From UBA3064 sp023258775 (GTDB taxonomy: Bacteria > Pseudomonadota > Gammaproteobacteria > Burkholderiales > Burkholderiaceae_E), in assembly GCA_044355655.1 (NCBI GenBank), contig JBIKXS010000001.1, positions 62,001 to 126,000 of the forward strand: 64,000 bases of DNA. Direction: 5' to 3'. Of this stretch, positions 53,805-61,995 are shown one piece after another. The position numbers and the translations under genes were made by a program. Positions within the stretch are counted from its first letter, which is position 1. Every line of letters begins with the position of its first letter. A model generated the notes under the pieces. It ran no database searches, had not been told where the DNA came from, and was given only the letters and a program-made list of their open reading frames with translations.

Positions 53805-54677
53805 TCACGCAGGCGCGTTCAGTCTGGGGGGTCTGGCAAAAAGCCAGGTAAGCCACGCCAAATAGAGTTTTCTCAGGGGCGTGATAGAAATCCGCTGGTT
53901 CATGACTTGAAATCGATCCTCTTCAATGCATATCAAAAGATCATGGTAGATCGCTGCCATGATGAGTCCGGGTCGTTGTGCACGGCATGCACCTGATGGC
54001 AAGTACTCAAAGGCTTCCCTCATTGAACGTCTCGCGGCAGCCGAGGCTCGATTGAGCACTTGCTCAAGTCCAGGGTCTGCGATACACGCCATCAGGCGAT
54101 CTTCTTGGACATTGGCATCGCTGAGCCATTGCTGTGGCAGGTATAGTCGACCGCGTCGAGCGTCCTCGCCCACATCGCGAATGATGTTAATCCACTGAAG
54201 TCCACGTCCCAGTGCAATGGCGTAATGGTCAAGTTCATCGGACCATGCGCTTGTCGAGCCCTGAAAAATACGCGCTGCCAATTGCCCAACAGCGCCCGCA
54301 ACCCGATCAAAATAAACCCAAAGTGCAGGCTCGTCCGGGTAGCGCTGAATCATCAAATCCATTCGCATCCCATCCAAGACAGCATGAAATCGCCCAAGCG
54401 GTAGCGAAAGGCGCTTTACGTGAGGTGCAAGTGCCAGTGTGACTGGATGACTGGGCTCGCCCATGTGCATGCGTTCAATTTCCTCTTCCCACCAATCCAG
54501 CTTGCGCGCCGCCAAGTCAGCGTCCGAGCATTCGTCGACCACGTCGTCGACTTCACGACAAAAAGCGTAAAGCGCCATCATGGCCGCGCGCATCGGGTCG
54601 CGCAAATAAAGAAAGCTGTAATAAAAACTAGAGCCGCTTGTCGCAGCCTTTTCTCGACAATATGCTTCAGGACTCAT
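53805..54677 (-). CDS. hpnD: Presqualene diphosphate synthase HpnD
   Basis: Condenses two farnesyl diphosphates to presqualene diphosphate. The 290 residues show the trans-isoprenyl diphosphate synthase motifs: FCREVDDVVDE (first Asp-rich) and GLQWINIIRDVGEDARRGRLYLP (second). It lies between hpnE and hpnC and overlaps hpnC by 4 bp, so it is translated with it. Confidence 0.93.
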   Translation of the reverse strand: MSPEAYCREKAATSGSSFYYSFLYLRDPMRAAMMALYAFCREVDDVVDECSDADLAARKLDWWEEEIERMHMGEPSHPVTLALAPHVKRLSLPLGRFHAVLDGMRMDLMIQRYPDEPALWVYFDRVAGAVGQLAARIFQGSTSAWSDELDHYAIALGRGLQWINIIRDVGEDARRGRLYLPQQWLSDANVQEDRLMACIADPGLEQVLNRASAAARRSMREAFEYLPSGACRAQRPGLIMAAIYHDLLICIEEDRFQVMNQRISITPLRKLYLAWLTWLFARPPRLNAPA

Positions 54678-55621
54678 GCATCATTCCCCTGATTCCCACC
54701 TTGCCTGAGGCCAGCTGGAACTGGAAGGCCAAAAATCCAGTCGCGAAGCAGGTGGATCACAGCACTTCCGCGTATTGCTGTTCTGATTTTTGGCCTCGCT
54801 TTGACCGGATCTGGCGACCGAGCTAAGGCCCGAGCGATGCTTGCAGCCGCCGCAATGATTGCCTTTAACTCCCATGCCAAGCGTAGCGGTAGACGGGCCA
54901 CCAAATGCTGGTGCAAGCAAAGTTGGTCGCATTGGGCAATCGCCTGCTGCTGAACCCAAAGCTTGAGATCCTGAGGAAGCGAGCCTGCTGCACAAAAGTC
55001 AAACCAATGTGCCGCGTCGTAGCCCAAGGCACGAAGCTCGCAGGCGGGTATGTAGATCCGTCCTCGTTTGGCATCAACTCCACTGTCTTGCAGCATATTA
55101 ATTTTTTGCAAAGCCGTGCAAATCGCATCAGAGGCCTGAAGACTTTTCTCGTCGTTAATTCGGTGTAATTCGAGAATGATGCGACCCACACTCGCAGCAG
55201 ACCCTCGGCAGTAGCGTTCAAATTGCTCACCGGTTTCAGGACAAAAGCCTCGCGCGTCCCAGGCAAACGATGACAGCATTAAGAGTAATTCGCGGCAGAT
55301 GATCGCATCTCGATTCAGTCCTTGAGTTCTTAGCGCATTCACACTGGCTTGCGCCTGCTCGCTAACGCCGCTGCGTTTAAGCCAGGGGCCTGCCTTTGAG
55401 CCTTGAATCATTGTTGCGAGTTCACTTAGGCAGGCAAGCCGTTCCCCAACAGGCCACGGTCCCTCATCGGCAAGATCATCGGCAAAACGCGCCAATCCAT
55501 AGATTGCCTTGACCTTACTGCGAATCTCCCGAGGCAACAGCACCGATGCGACCGGGAAATTCTCAGGGTGGTCGACGCTGTGAAAAAGGCGCGACGACCA
55601 ACCTACCTGGCTATTGCACAT
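54674..55621 (-). CDS. hpnC: Hydroxysqualene synthase HpnC
   Basis: Converts presqualene diphosphate to hydroxysqualene. The 315 residues belong to the squalene/phytoene synthase family. The first Asp-rich motif is ARFADDLADEG, and the second region reads ALQKINMLQDSGVDAKRGRIYIP, with D..D spacing as in HpnC. ATG 55621 is preferred over TTG 55633. It heads hpnC-hpnD-hpnE on the minus strand. No squalene-hopene cyclase (shc) is in the window. Confidence 0.9.
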   Translation of the reverse strand: MCNSQVGWSSRLFHSVDHPENFPVASVLLPREIRSKVKAIYGLARFADDLADEGPWPVGERLACLSELATMIQGSKAGPWLKRSGVSEQAQASVNALRTQGLNRDAIICRELLLMLSSFAWDARGFCPETGEQFERYCRGSAASVGRIILELHRINDEKSLQASDAICTALQKINMLQDSGVDAKRGRIYIPACELRALGYDAAHWFDFCAAGSLPQDLKLWVQQQAIAQCDQLCLHQHLVARLPLRLAWELKAIIAAAASIARALARSPDPVKARPKIRTAIRGSAVIHLLRDWIFGLPVPAGLRQGGNQGNDA

Positions 55622-55734
55622 GATGGGATCCAAGGCGGAACTCGATCGATAAGGTCAACGATAAGCGCAAGCTAGCGTGCGCCGTGAGCCTTCATTATGG
55701 GTGAGTTGTTGAAGACAGTTACACTACTCCCTGG

Positions 55735-55819
55735 GCGGCCGTGGCGGAATTGGTAGACGCACCAGGTTTAGGTCCTGGCGCTGAAAGGCGTGAAGGTTCG
55801 AGTCCTTTCGGCCGCACCA
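55735..55819 (+). tRNA. tRNA-Leu (anticodon UAG)
   Basis: 85 nt with a long variable arm typical of tRNA-Leu and encoded CCA. Acceptor GCGGCCG/CGGCCGC pairs fully. Anticodon stem CCAGG/CCTGG encloses TTTAGGT, giving anticodon UAG (reads CUA and probably CUN). GGTTCGAGTCC forms the T arm. TACACT at 55720 may be its -10. Confidence 0.97.
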
Positions 55820-55891
55820 GTGGTAATCCTTCCTTAATGAAGGTGGGCGTTTTCTCTTGGAACCTTATTTTTGTAACGAAGCGAACGTTTT

Positions 55892-57199
55892 ATGAGCACG
55901 ATAGAAGTCATCGAAGGTCTGCAACGACGGGTTGCCTTATCTGTATCGACAGCGGAACTTGAACAGCGCGCAACAAGCAAACTCAGGCAGCTTGCACGAA
56001 CAGCCAAGATGCAAGGTTTCAGGCCTGGCAAAGTGCCGATGAAAATGATTGAGTCAATGTATGGTGGCAGCACCCGCAGTGAAATTTTGTCTGACTTGAT
56101 TTCTGAAGCTTTCGCCAAAATTGCCCAAGAACAGCAACTGCGCGTAGCAGGTACTCCAGATGTCTCGCCTGAAGGTGAGTTGCAGTTTGACAGCCCGAGT
56201 CTGCAGTTTTCGGCGCTGTTCGAGGTTTATCCTGAAGTTAGTCTTGGGCCAGTCGGCGAACTCGAGGTGGAGCGTATTCACGTTCAGGTTGGTGAGGCAG
56301 AGATTGACAAAACCGTTGAGGTGTTGCGTAAACAAAGAGCGACCTGGACTGAGGTTGATAGGCCGCCCGTAAGTGGCGATCAGGTCACCATTGACTTTCG
56401 TGGAACACTCGACGGCATTGCTTTTGACGGCGGCAGTGCCGAAGGCTTCAGTGTGGTTCTTGGCGAAGGCCGCATGCTACCGGACTTTGAAAAAGGCCTC
56501 CTCGGTCAGGCAAGAGATATCAGCCTGCACTTTCCGGTTCAGTTTCCTGAAAATTATGGCGCTGAGCAACTCGCTGGCAAACTCGCGAACTTTGAGGCAA
56601 CAATCCATCGCGTCGAAGAACCAGTACTGCCCGCCATTGATGCCCCCTTTGCCCAGCAGCTTGGCGTTGCAGACGGTGACCTAGAAAAGCTGCGCGCAGA
56701 GATTCGAAAAAACCTAGAACGCGAGGTTACTCAACGTGTTAAGGCAAGGATCAAGGCAGCTGTCATGGATGCCCTACCCAAGGTTTCGTCGTTTGATCTG
56801 CCTAAGGCCTTGGTTGAAACTGAGGTAGACACACTTGCAGAAAGGGCCAAGCAAGACCTGGCCCAACGTGGCATCGACGTGAAGCAAATGCCCATCCCAA
56901 GGGAAGCGTTCGAAGACTCAGCAAAAAAGCGCGTACAGTTGGGTTTAATTGTGAGTGAACTCGTCAAGCGGGAAAAACTCCAACCCAAGCCTGAGCAGGT
57001 GCGCGCGATTGTCGAAGAGGCTGCTGCTTCCTACGAAAATCCAGCTGAGGTCATCCGTTATTATTTTAGTGATCGGCAACGGCTCGCAGAAATAGAAGCC
57101 TTAGCGATCGAACAAAATGTCGTGGACTATGTTTTGCAGCACGCCAGGGTTTCGGATAAAGACCTGGCTTTCGATGAACTGATGCAACAGGCTGCCTGA
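55892..57199 (+). CDS. tig: Trigger factor
   Basis: Ribosome-bound chaperone and prolyl isomerase for nascent chains. The 435 residues have the ribosome-docking loop GFRPGKVPMKMIESMYG, a central FKBP domain (GDQVTIDFRGTLDGIAFDGGSAEGFSVVLGEGRMLPDFEKGL) and the helical C-terminal cradle. It lies 72 bp behind tRNA-Leu and 1 bp ahead of clpP, the classic tig-clpPX-lon order. Confidence 0.96.
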   Translation: MSTIEVIEGLQRRVALSVSTAELEQRATSKLRQLARTAKMQGFRPGKVPMKMIESMYGGSTRSEILSDLISEAFAKIAQEQQLRVAGTPDVSPEGELQFDSPSLQFSALFEVYPEVSLGPVGELEVERIHVQVGEAEIDKTVEVLRKQRATWTEVDRPPVSGDQVTIDFRGTLDGIAFDGGSAEGFSVVLGEGRMLPDFEKGLLGQARDISLHFPVQFPENYGAEQLAGKLANFEATIHRVEEPVLPAIDAPFAQQLGVADGDLEKLRAEIRKNLEREVTQRVKARIKAAVMDALPKVSSFDLPKALVETEVDTLAERAKQDLAQRGIDVKQMPIPREAFEDSAKKRVQLGLIVSELVKREKLQPKPEQVRAIVEEAAASYENPAEVIRYYFSDRQRLAEIEALAIEQNVVDYVLQHARVSDKDLAFDELMQQAA

Positions 57200-57200
57200 G

Positions 57201-57893
57201 ATGACAAGAAACAATCTGATTGAAGATCTCGTCAACGCTCACCTGGTGACGAAGTCACAAGGCTATGGCTCGGCGCTCAACACGCAAGCTTTGGGCATGG
57301 TACCCATCGTGGTCGAGCAAAGCGGCCGAGGCGAAAGAGCTTACGACATCTACTCAAGGCTATTGCGCGAACGCGTTGTGTTCCTGGTTGGTCCGGTCAT
57401 GGACGTGACCGCTAATTTAGTGGTTGCACAACTATTATTTCTAGAATCTGAAAATCCAGATAAGGATATTTCTTTTTATATCAATTCACCGGGCGGGTCG
57501 GTCTCTGCGGGTATGGCAATGTTTGACACGATGCAATTTGTTAAGCCAGATGTGTCCACGCTCTGCATGGGTGTCGCAGCGAGTATGGGGGCTTTTTTGC
57601 TTGCTGCGGGTGCAAAGGGTAAGCGTTTTGCACTGCCCAATGCGCGGGTTATGATTCATCAACCATCGGGCGGCGCTCATGGGCAAGCTTCTGACATCGA
57701 GATCCAAGCCAGGGAAATTCTGTACTTGCGTGAAAGGCTCAACCGGATCTTGTCGGAGCGTACGGGTCAACCGATCGAGCGAATCGAACGCGACACCGAT
57801 CGCGACAACTTTATGTCGGCTGACGATGCGGTAAGCTATGGCCTCATCGACCGGGTCTTGAGTAACCGTAGCGAAGGTGCACCGTCCGCATGA
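57201..57893 (+). CDS. clpP: ATP-dependent Clp protease proteolytic subunit
   Basis: Serine protease barrel of ClpXP. The 230 residues include Ser128 in GVAASMGAF, His153 in MIHQPSGGA and the Asp near residue 202 in ERDTDRDNF. About 35 N-terminal residues may be a removed propeptide. It begins 1 bp after tig and overlaps clpX by 4 bp. Confidence 0.96.
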   Translation: MTRNNLIEDLVNAHLVTKSQGYGSALNTQALGMVPIVVEQSGRGERAYDIYSRLLRERVVFLVGPVMDVTANLVVAQLLFLESENPDKDISFYINSPGGSVSAGMAMFDTMQFVKPDVSTLCMGVAASMGAFLLAAGAKGKRFALPNARVMIHQPSGGAHGQASDIEIQAREILYLRERLNRILSERTGQPIERIERDTDRDNFMSADDAVSYGLIDRVLSNRSEGAPSA

Positions 57894-59152
57894 GTGAGAA
57901 AAAGGGTAGTAGCGAAAAGCTTTTGTACTGTTCGTTTTGTGGCAAGAGCCAAAACGAGGTCCGTAAGCTTATTGCAGGACCTTCGGTCTTCATCTGTGAT
58001 GAGTGCATCGATCTTTGTAACGATATTATTCGTGATGAGGCGCAAACAGAAGGGGCCACGGGTGCCGGCGATGGCCTGCCAACGCCTACCGAAATACGCG
58101 ACATCCTTGATCAGTATGTGATCGGGCAGGAGCATGCTAAGAAGGTGCTCGCTGTTGCTGTTTACAACCACTACAAACGCCTTAGACACCAATCCGATAA
58201 AGACGAAGTTGAGTTGGCCAAAAGCAATATCTTGCTGATAGGACCAACCGGGTCAGGTAAGACATTACTGGCCCAGACGCTTGCAAGATTACTTAATGTG
58301 CCTTTTGTGATTGCCGATGCGACAACGTTGACCGAGGCTGGATACGTCGGTGAAGATGTTGAAAACATCATTCAAAAATTGTTACAGAATTGTGCTTATG
58401 ATGTTGAAAAAGCGCAGCACGGCATTGTTTACATCGACGAGATCGATAAGATTTCCCGTAAATCGGATAACCCTTCAATTACCCGCGATGTGTCTGGTGA
58501 GGGTGTGCAACAGGCTTTGTTGAAACTGATTGAAGGAACGGTTGCAGCCGTGCCACCCCAAGGTGGTAGAAAGCACCCGAATCAGGATTTTGTCCAGATT
58601 GATACGACCCACATCCTCTTTATTTGTGGTGGTGCCTTCGATGGCCTCGAGAAGGTGATCCGGGACCGTTCAGAGCGGTCGGGTATTGGTTTTAGCGCAA
58701 GCGTACGCAGTGCCTCTGAGCGCAAGGTTGGCGAGTTATTGCAGGATATTGAACCTGAGGACTTGATCAAGTTTGGCTTGATTCCTGAGTTGGTCGGGCG
58801 ATTACCAGTGATTGCAACCCTCGATGAACTGACTGAAGTAGCGCTCGTTGACATCTTAATCACACCGAAGAATGCCCTGGTGAAGCAGTACGCCCGACTT
58901 TTTGCCATGGAAAACGTCGAACTTGAGATTCGTCCTGAGGCGCTTCGGGCGATCGCTCGGAAGGCACTCAAGCGAAAAACCGGTGCTCGGGGGCTGCGCT
59001 CGATTTTGGAGTCATCACTCCTCGATGTCATGTTTGACCTACCCGGCCAGCAGCATGTCGCCAAGGTGGTGTTGGACGAAAATGCGATCGAAGCCGGGGC
59101 AAAACCCCTGCTGATCTACGCCGAAACCGCCAAGGTAGCCGGTTCAAATTAA
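57890..59152 (+). CDS. clpX: ATP-dependent Clp protease ATP-binding subunit ClpX
   Basis: AAA+ unfoldase that feeds ClpP. The 420 residues show the N-terminal zinc finger (YCSFCGKS..FICDECIDLC), Walker A GPTGSGKTLLAQTLA, Walker B HGIVYIDEIDKI and the sensor-2 region KRKTGARGLRSILE. The ATG overlaps the clpP stop (ATGA). lon follows after 88 bp. Confidence 0.97.
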   Translation: MSEKKGSSEKLLYCSFCGKSQNEVRKLIAGPSVFICDECIDLCNDIIRDEAQTEGATGAGDGLPTPTEIRDILDQYVIGQEHAKKVLAVAVYNHYKRLRHQSDKDEVELAKSNILLIGPTGSGKTLLAQTLARLLNVPFVIADATTLTEAGYVGEDVENIIQKLLQNCAYDVEKAQHGIVYIDEIDKISRKSDNPSITRDVSGEGVQQALLKLIEGTVAAVPPQGGRKHPNQDFVQIDTTHILFICGGAFDGLEKVIRDRSERSGIGFSASVRSASERKVGELLQDIEPEDLIKFGLIPELVGRLPVIATLDELTEVALVDILITPKNALVKQYARLFAMENVELEIRPEALRAIARKALKRKTGARGLRSILESSLLDVMFDLPGQQHVAKVVLDENAIEAGAKPLLIYAETAKVAGSN

Positions 59153-59240
59153 ACTAGGGCTATGACCGAGCCGCAAGTATTCCGAGGGCTAATGAGTCTC
59201 TCGGCAGTCGTGCGGCCTTGACCCATGGAGTAAAGCCAAG

Positions 59241-61664
59241 ATGAGCCAAGAAAACCTACAAGGACTTCCTCTTTTGCCATTGCGTGATGTAGTGGTCTTC
59301 CCGCATATGGTGATCCCACTTTTTGTCGGTCGACCAAAGTCGATCAAAGCGCTTGAGAGCGCAATGGAGCAGGGCCGCTCGATTATGCTGGTTGCCCAAC
59401 GTCACGCTTCAAAAGACGATCCAAGCGCCGATGATATCCACCGCCTGGGTTGCGTCTCAAATATTCTTCAAATGCTTAAGCTGCCGGATGGCACGGTCAA
59501 AGTGTTGGTGGAGGGCGTACAGCGTGCACAAATTGATGCGGTTCACAGCGAAGACCCGCATTTCACCTGTGACTACCAATTGATCGAGATTGCAAGCGGA
59601 ACTTCGCCTGAGATCGAAGCGCTTAGGCGAGCGATCCTGACCCAGTTTGACCAGTATGTGAAGTTAAACAAGAAAATTCCACCTGAGATTCTGGCCTCGC
59701 TCGGCAGCATTGATGAGCCGGGACGAATGGCTGATACCGTCGCAGTCCATCTGCCGGTAAAAATCGAACAAAAACAAGAGATTCTGGAAACCTTCTCGGT
59801 GCATGAGCGGCTTGAAAAGTTACTCGCACTGATCGAATCAGAACTCGACATTTTGCAAGTTGAAAAGCGGATTCGCGGCCGCGTTAAACGGCAAATGGAG
59901 AAGTCCCAGCGTGAGTATTACCTTAATGAACAGGTTAAGGCCATCCAAAAAGAGCTTGGAGAGGGTGAGGATGGCGCTGACATGGAGGAGATTGACAAGA
60001 AAATTAAAGCGGCCCGCATGCCAAAAGAAGCGCTCAAAAAGGCAGAATCTGAGTTCAAGAAACTGCGTTTGATGTCGCCAATGTCAGCCGAGGCTACAGT
60101 TGTCAGAAACTATATCGATACACTGACTGGATTGCCTTGGCGCAAAAAGAGCAAGGTCAGTACTGACCTTGAAAAGGCCGAGGAAATTCTCGATCAAGAT
60201 CACTTTGGTCTTGAAAAGGTTAAAGAGCGCATCCTGGAGTATCTCGCGGTACAGCAGCGTGTTGATAAGGTGAAGGCGCCTATTCTTTGTCTCGTAGGTC
60301 CCCCAGGCGTTGGTAAAACCTCGCTGGGTCAGTCGATGGCCAAGGCCACAAATCGAAAGTTTGTGCGGATGGCGCTCGGTGGTGTTCGCGATGAGGCTGA
60401 AATCCGAGGGCATCGTCGCACTTATATCGGTTCGATGCCAGGAAAGATCCTGCAAAACCTAACGAAGGTTGCTGTACGAAATCCTTTGTTTTTGCTCGAT
60501 GAAGTCGACAAACTCGGGATGGATTTTCGCGGCGACCCGGCTAGTGCCTTGCTCGAGGTTCTTGATCCGGAACAAAACAGCACCTTTGTCGATCACTATG
60601 TTGAAGTTGAATACGACTTATCCGATGTGATGTTTGTAGCTACCGCGAATACGCTCAATATTCCACCGGCTTTGCTCGACCGTATGGAAGTCATTCGCTT
60701 GTCGGGATACACCGAAGACGAAAAAGTTCATATCGCTCAACGTTATTTGTTACCAAAGCAAATGAGTAACAACGGGCTGAAGGCCAATGAGCTGAATGTG
60801 GCTGAATCGGCGATCCGTGATGTTGTGCGGTACTACACCCGCGAGGCTGGTGTACGTTCACTCGAGCGGGAGATTTCTAAAATTTGTCGAAAGGTTGTCA
60901 AGTCGCTTTTGCTCGCGAAAAAGTCGTCTCGTGTTCAAGTGACTAGTAAAAACCTCGACAAGTATTTAGGTGTGCAGCGGTTTACCTTCGGAATCGCCGA
61001 AAAGGAAAACCAAATCGGACAGGTTACGGGTTTGGCATGGACTGAGGTTGGTGGCGAGCTGCTCACCGTTGAAGCAGCTGCGGTTCCGGGTAAAGGCAAG
61101 GCATTATCGACTGGCAAACTGGGCGATGTCATGCAAGAGTCGGTGAAGGCAGCTATGACGGTCGTACGCAGGCGAGCCGCCAGGCTTGGTATTGCACAGG
61201 ACTTTCATGAAAAATGGGATCTGCATGTTCATGTTCCTGAAGGTGCTACACCCAAAGATGGCCCTAGCGCTGGCATTGCAATGACGACCGCCATGGTCTC
61301 GGTGTTTACAGGTATACCTGTTCGGTCCGATGTGGCAATGACCGGTGAGATTACCTTAAGGGGTGAGGTGCTCGCCATTGGTGGTTTAAAGGAAAAGCTG
61401 CTTGCAGCGCATCGCGGTGGTATTAAGACCGTTCTTATTCCTGAAGAGAACGTGAAGGATCTGCAGGAGATTCCCGATAACGTCAAGAACCGACTTGAGA
61501 TTGTCCCTGTTAAGTGGATTGATCAGGTGCTTGATCTTGCCTTGCAATCAAAGCCAGCGCCTCTGCCCGAGGATTCCGAAGTCGCAGTTAAGGCTGTGGT
61601 TGACGCGCCCGCCGTGCTCAAGACTGGAGAGGAAAGCTTGACGACTGAGCGTTTGAAGCACTGA
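59241..61664 (+). CDS. lon: Lon protease
   Basis: ATP-dependent serine protease for damaged and regulatory proteins. The 807 residues have the N-terminal LAN domain (LPLLPLRDVVVFPHMVIPLFVGR), the AAA+ domain with GPPGVGKTSLGQSMA, and the protease domain with Ser676 in KDGPSAGIAM and Lys719 in GGLKEKLLAAHRGG. The 88-bp gap after clpX holds a small CCGAG..CTCGG stem. Two tRNA genes follow. Confidence 0.97.
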   Translation: MSQENLQGLPLLPLRDVVVFPHMVIPLFVGRPKSIKALESAMEQGRSIMLVAQRHASKDDPSADDIHRLGCVSNILQMLKLPDGTVKVLVEGVQRAQIDAVHSEDPHFTCDYQLIEIASGTSPEIEALRRAILTQFDQYVKLNKKIPPEILASLGSIDEPGRMADTVAVHLPVKIEQKQEILETFSVHERLEKLLALIESELDILQVEKRIRGRVKRQMEKSQREYYLNEQVKAIQKELGEGEDGADMEEIDKKIKAARMPKEALKKAESEFKKLRLMSPMSAEATVVRNYIDTLTGLPWRKKSKVSTDLEKAEEILDQDHFGLEKVKERILEYLAVQQRVDKVKAPILCLVGPPGVGKTSLGQSMAKATNRKFVRMALGGVRDEAEIRGHRRTYIGSMPGKILQNLTKVAVRNPLFLLDEVDKLGMDFRGDPASALLEVLDPEQNSTFVDHYVEVEYDLSDVMFVATANTLNIPPALLDRMEVIRLSGYTEDEKVHIAQRYLLPKQMSNNGLKANELNVAESAIRDVVRYYTREAGVRSLEREISKICRKVVKSLLLAKKSSRVQVTSKNLDKYLGVQRFTFGIAEKENQIGQVTGLAWTEVGGELLTVEAAAVPGKGKALSTGKLGDVMQESVKAAMTVVRRRAARLGIAQDFHEKWDLHVHVPEGATPKDGPSAGIAMTTAMVSVFTGIPVRSDVAMTGEITLRGEVLAIGGLKEKLLAAHRGGIKTVLIPEENVKDLQEIPDNVKNRLEIVPVKWIDQVLDLALQSKPAPLPEDSEVAVKAVVDAPAVLKTGEESLTTERLKH

Positions 61665-61709
61665 TAAGTTTTTCTCATCCTCGGCGTGTTAGAATGCTTG
61701 GCTCAAGTA

Positions 61710-61785
61710 GGGTGCTTAGCTCAGTTGGTAGAGCGGCGCCCTTACAAGGCGTAGGTCGGGGGTTCGAACCCCTCAGCACCCACCA
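61710..61785 (+). tRNA. tRNA-Val (anticodon UAC)
   Basis: 76 nt with encoded CCA; acceptor GGGTGCT/AGCACCC. The anticodon loop CTTACAA gives UAC. GGTTCGAACCC forms the T arm. TAGAAT at 61690-61695 is a likely -10, though no good -35 is seen. Confidence 0.97.
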
Positions 61786-61797
61786 AGTTGTTCCTGC

Positions 61798-61824
61798 TTG
61801 AGCATATGAAGTTTGAGTTACAAT
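61798..61824 (+). promoter_or_regulatory. Possible promoter of tRNA-Asp
   Basis: TTGAGC (61798-61803) and TACAAT (61819-61824) with a 15-bp spacer, ending 10 bp before the tRNA. The spacer is short, so the tRNA may be mainly processed from the tRNA-Val transcript. Confidence 0.35.
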
Positions 61825-61834
61825 AGACGAATTC

Positions 61835-61911
61835 GGAGTGGTAGTTCAGTCGGTTAGAATACCGGCCTGTCACGCCGGGGGTCGCGGGTTCGAGTCCCGT
61901 CCACTCCGCCA
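61835..61911 (+). tRNA. tRNA-Asp (anticodon GUC)
   Basis: 77 nt with encoded CCA; acceptor GGAGTGG/CCACTCC. Anticodon stem CCGGC/GCCGG encloses CTGTCAC, giving GUC. GGTTCGAGTCC forms the T arm. It stands 49 bp after tRNA-Val, a common tandem between lon and ppiD. Confidence 0.97.
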
Positions 61912-61958
61912 AGACTGAACAAGCGATGCGCAGAATTAGTAGCGGTCGCGCAAATAAG

Positions 61959-61982
61959 GGCGAACGAAAGTTCGCCTTTTTT
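61959..61982 (+). terminator. Rho-independent terminator after the tRNA pair
   Basis: GGCGAAC (61959-61965), loop GAAA, GTTCGCC (61970-61976), then six T. The stem ends 4 bp before the ppiD ribosome binding site (GGAG at 61986-61989), so ppiD transcription must read through or begin close by. Confidence 0.9.
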
Positions 61983-61995
61983 GTTGGAGCGCAAC

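Noticed and set aside
55741..55962. 73-residue frame beginning MAELVDAPG
   Set aside because: This is the translated tRNA-Leu gene, a well-known false gene call.
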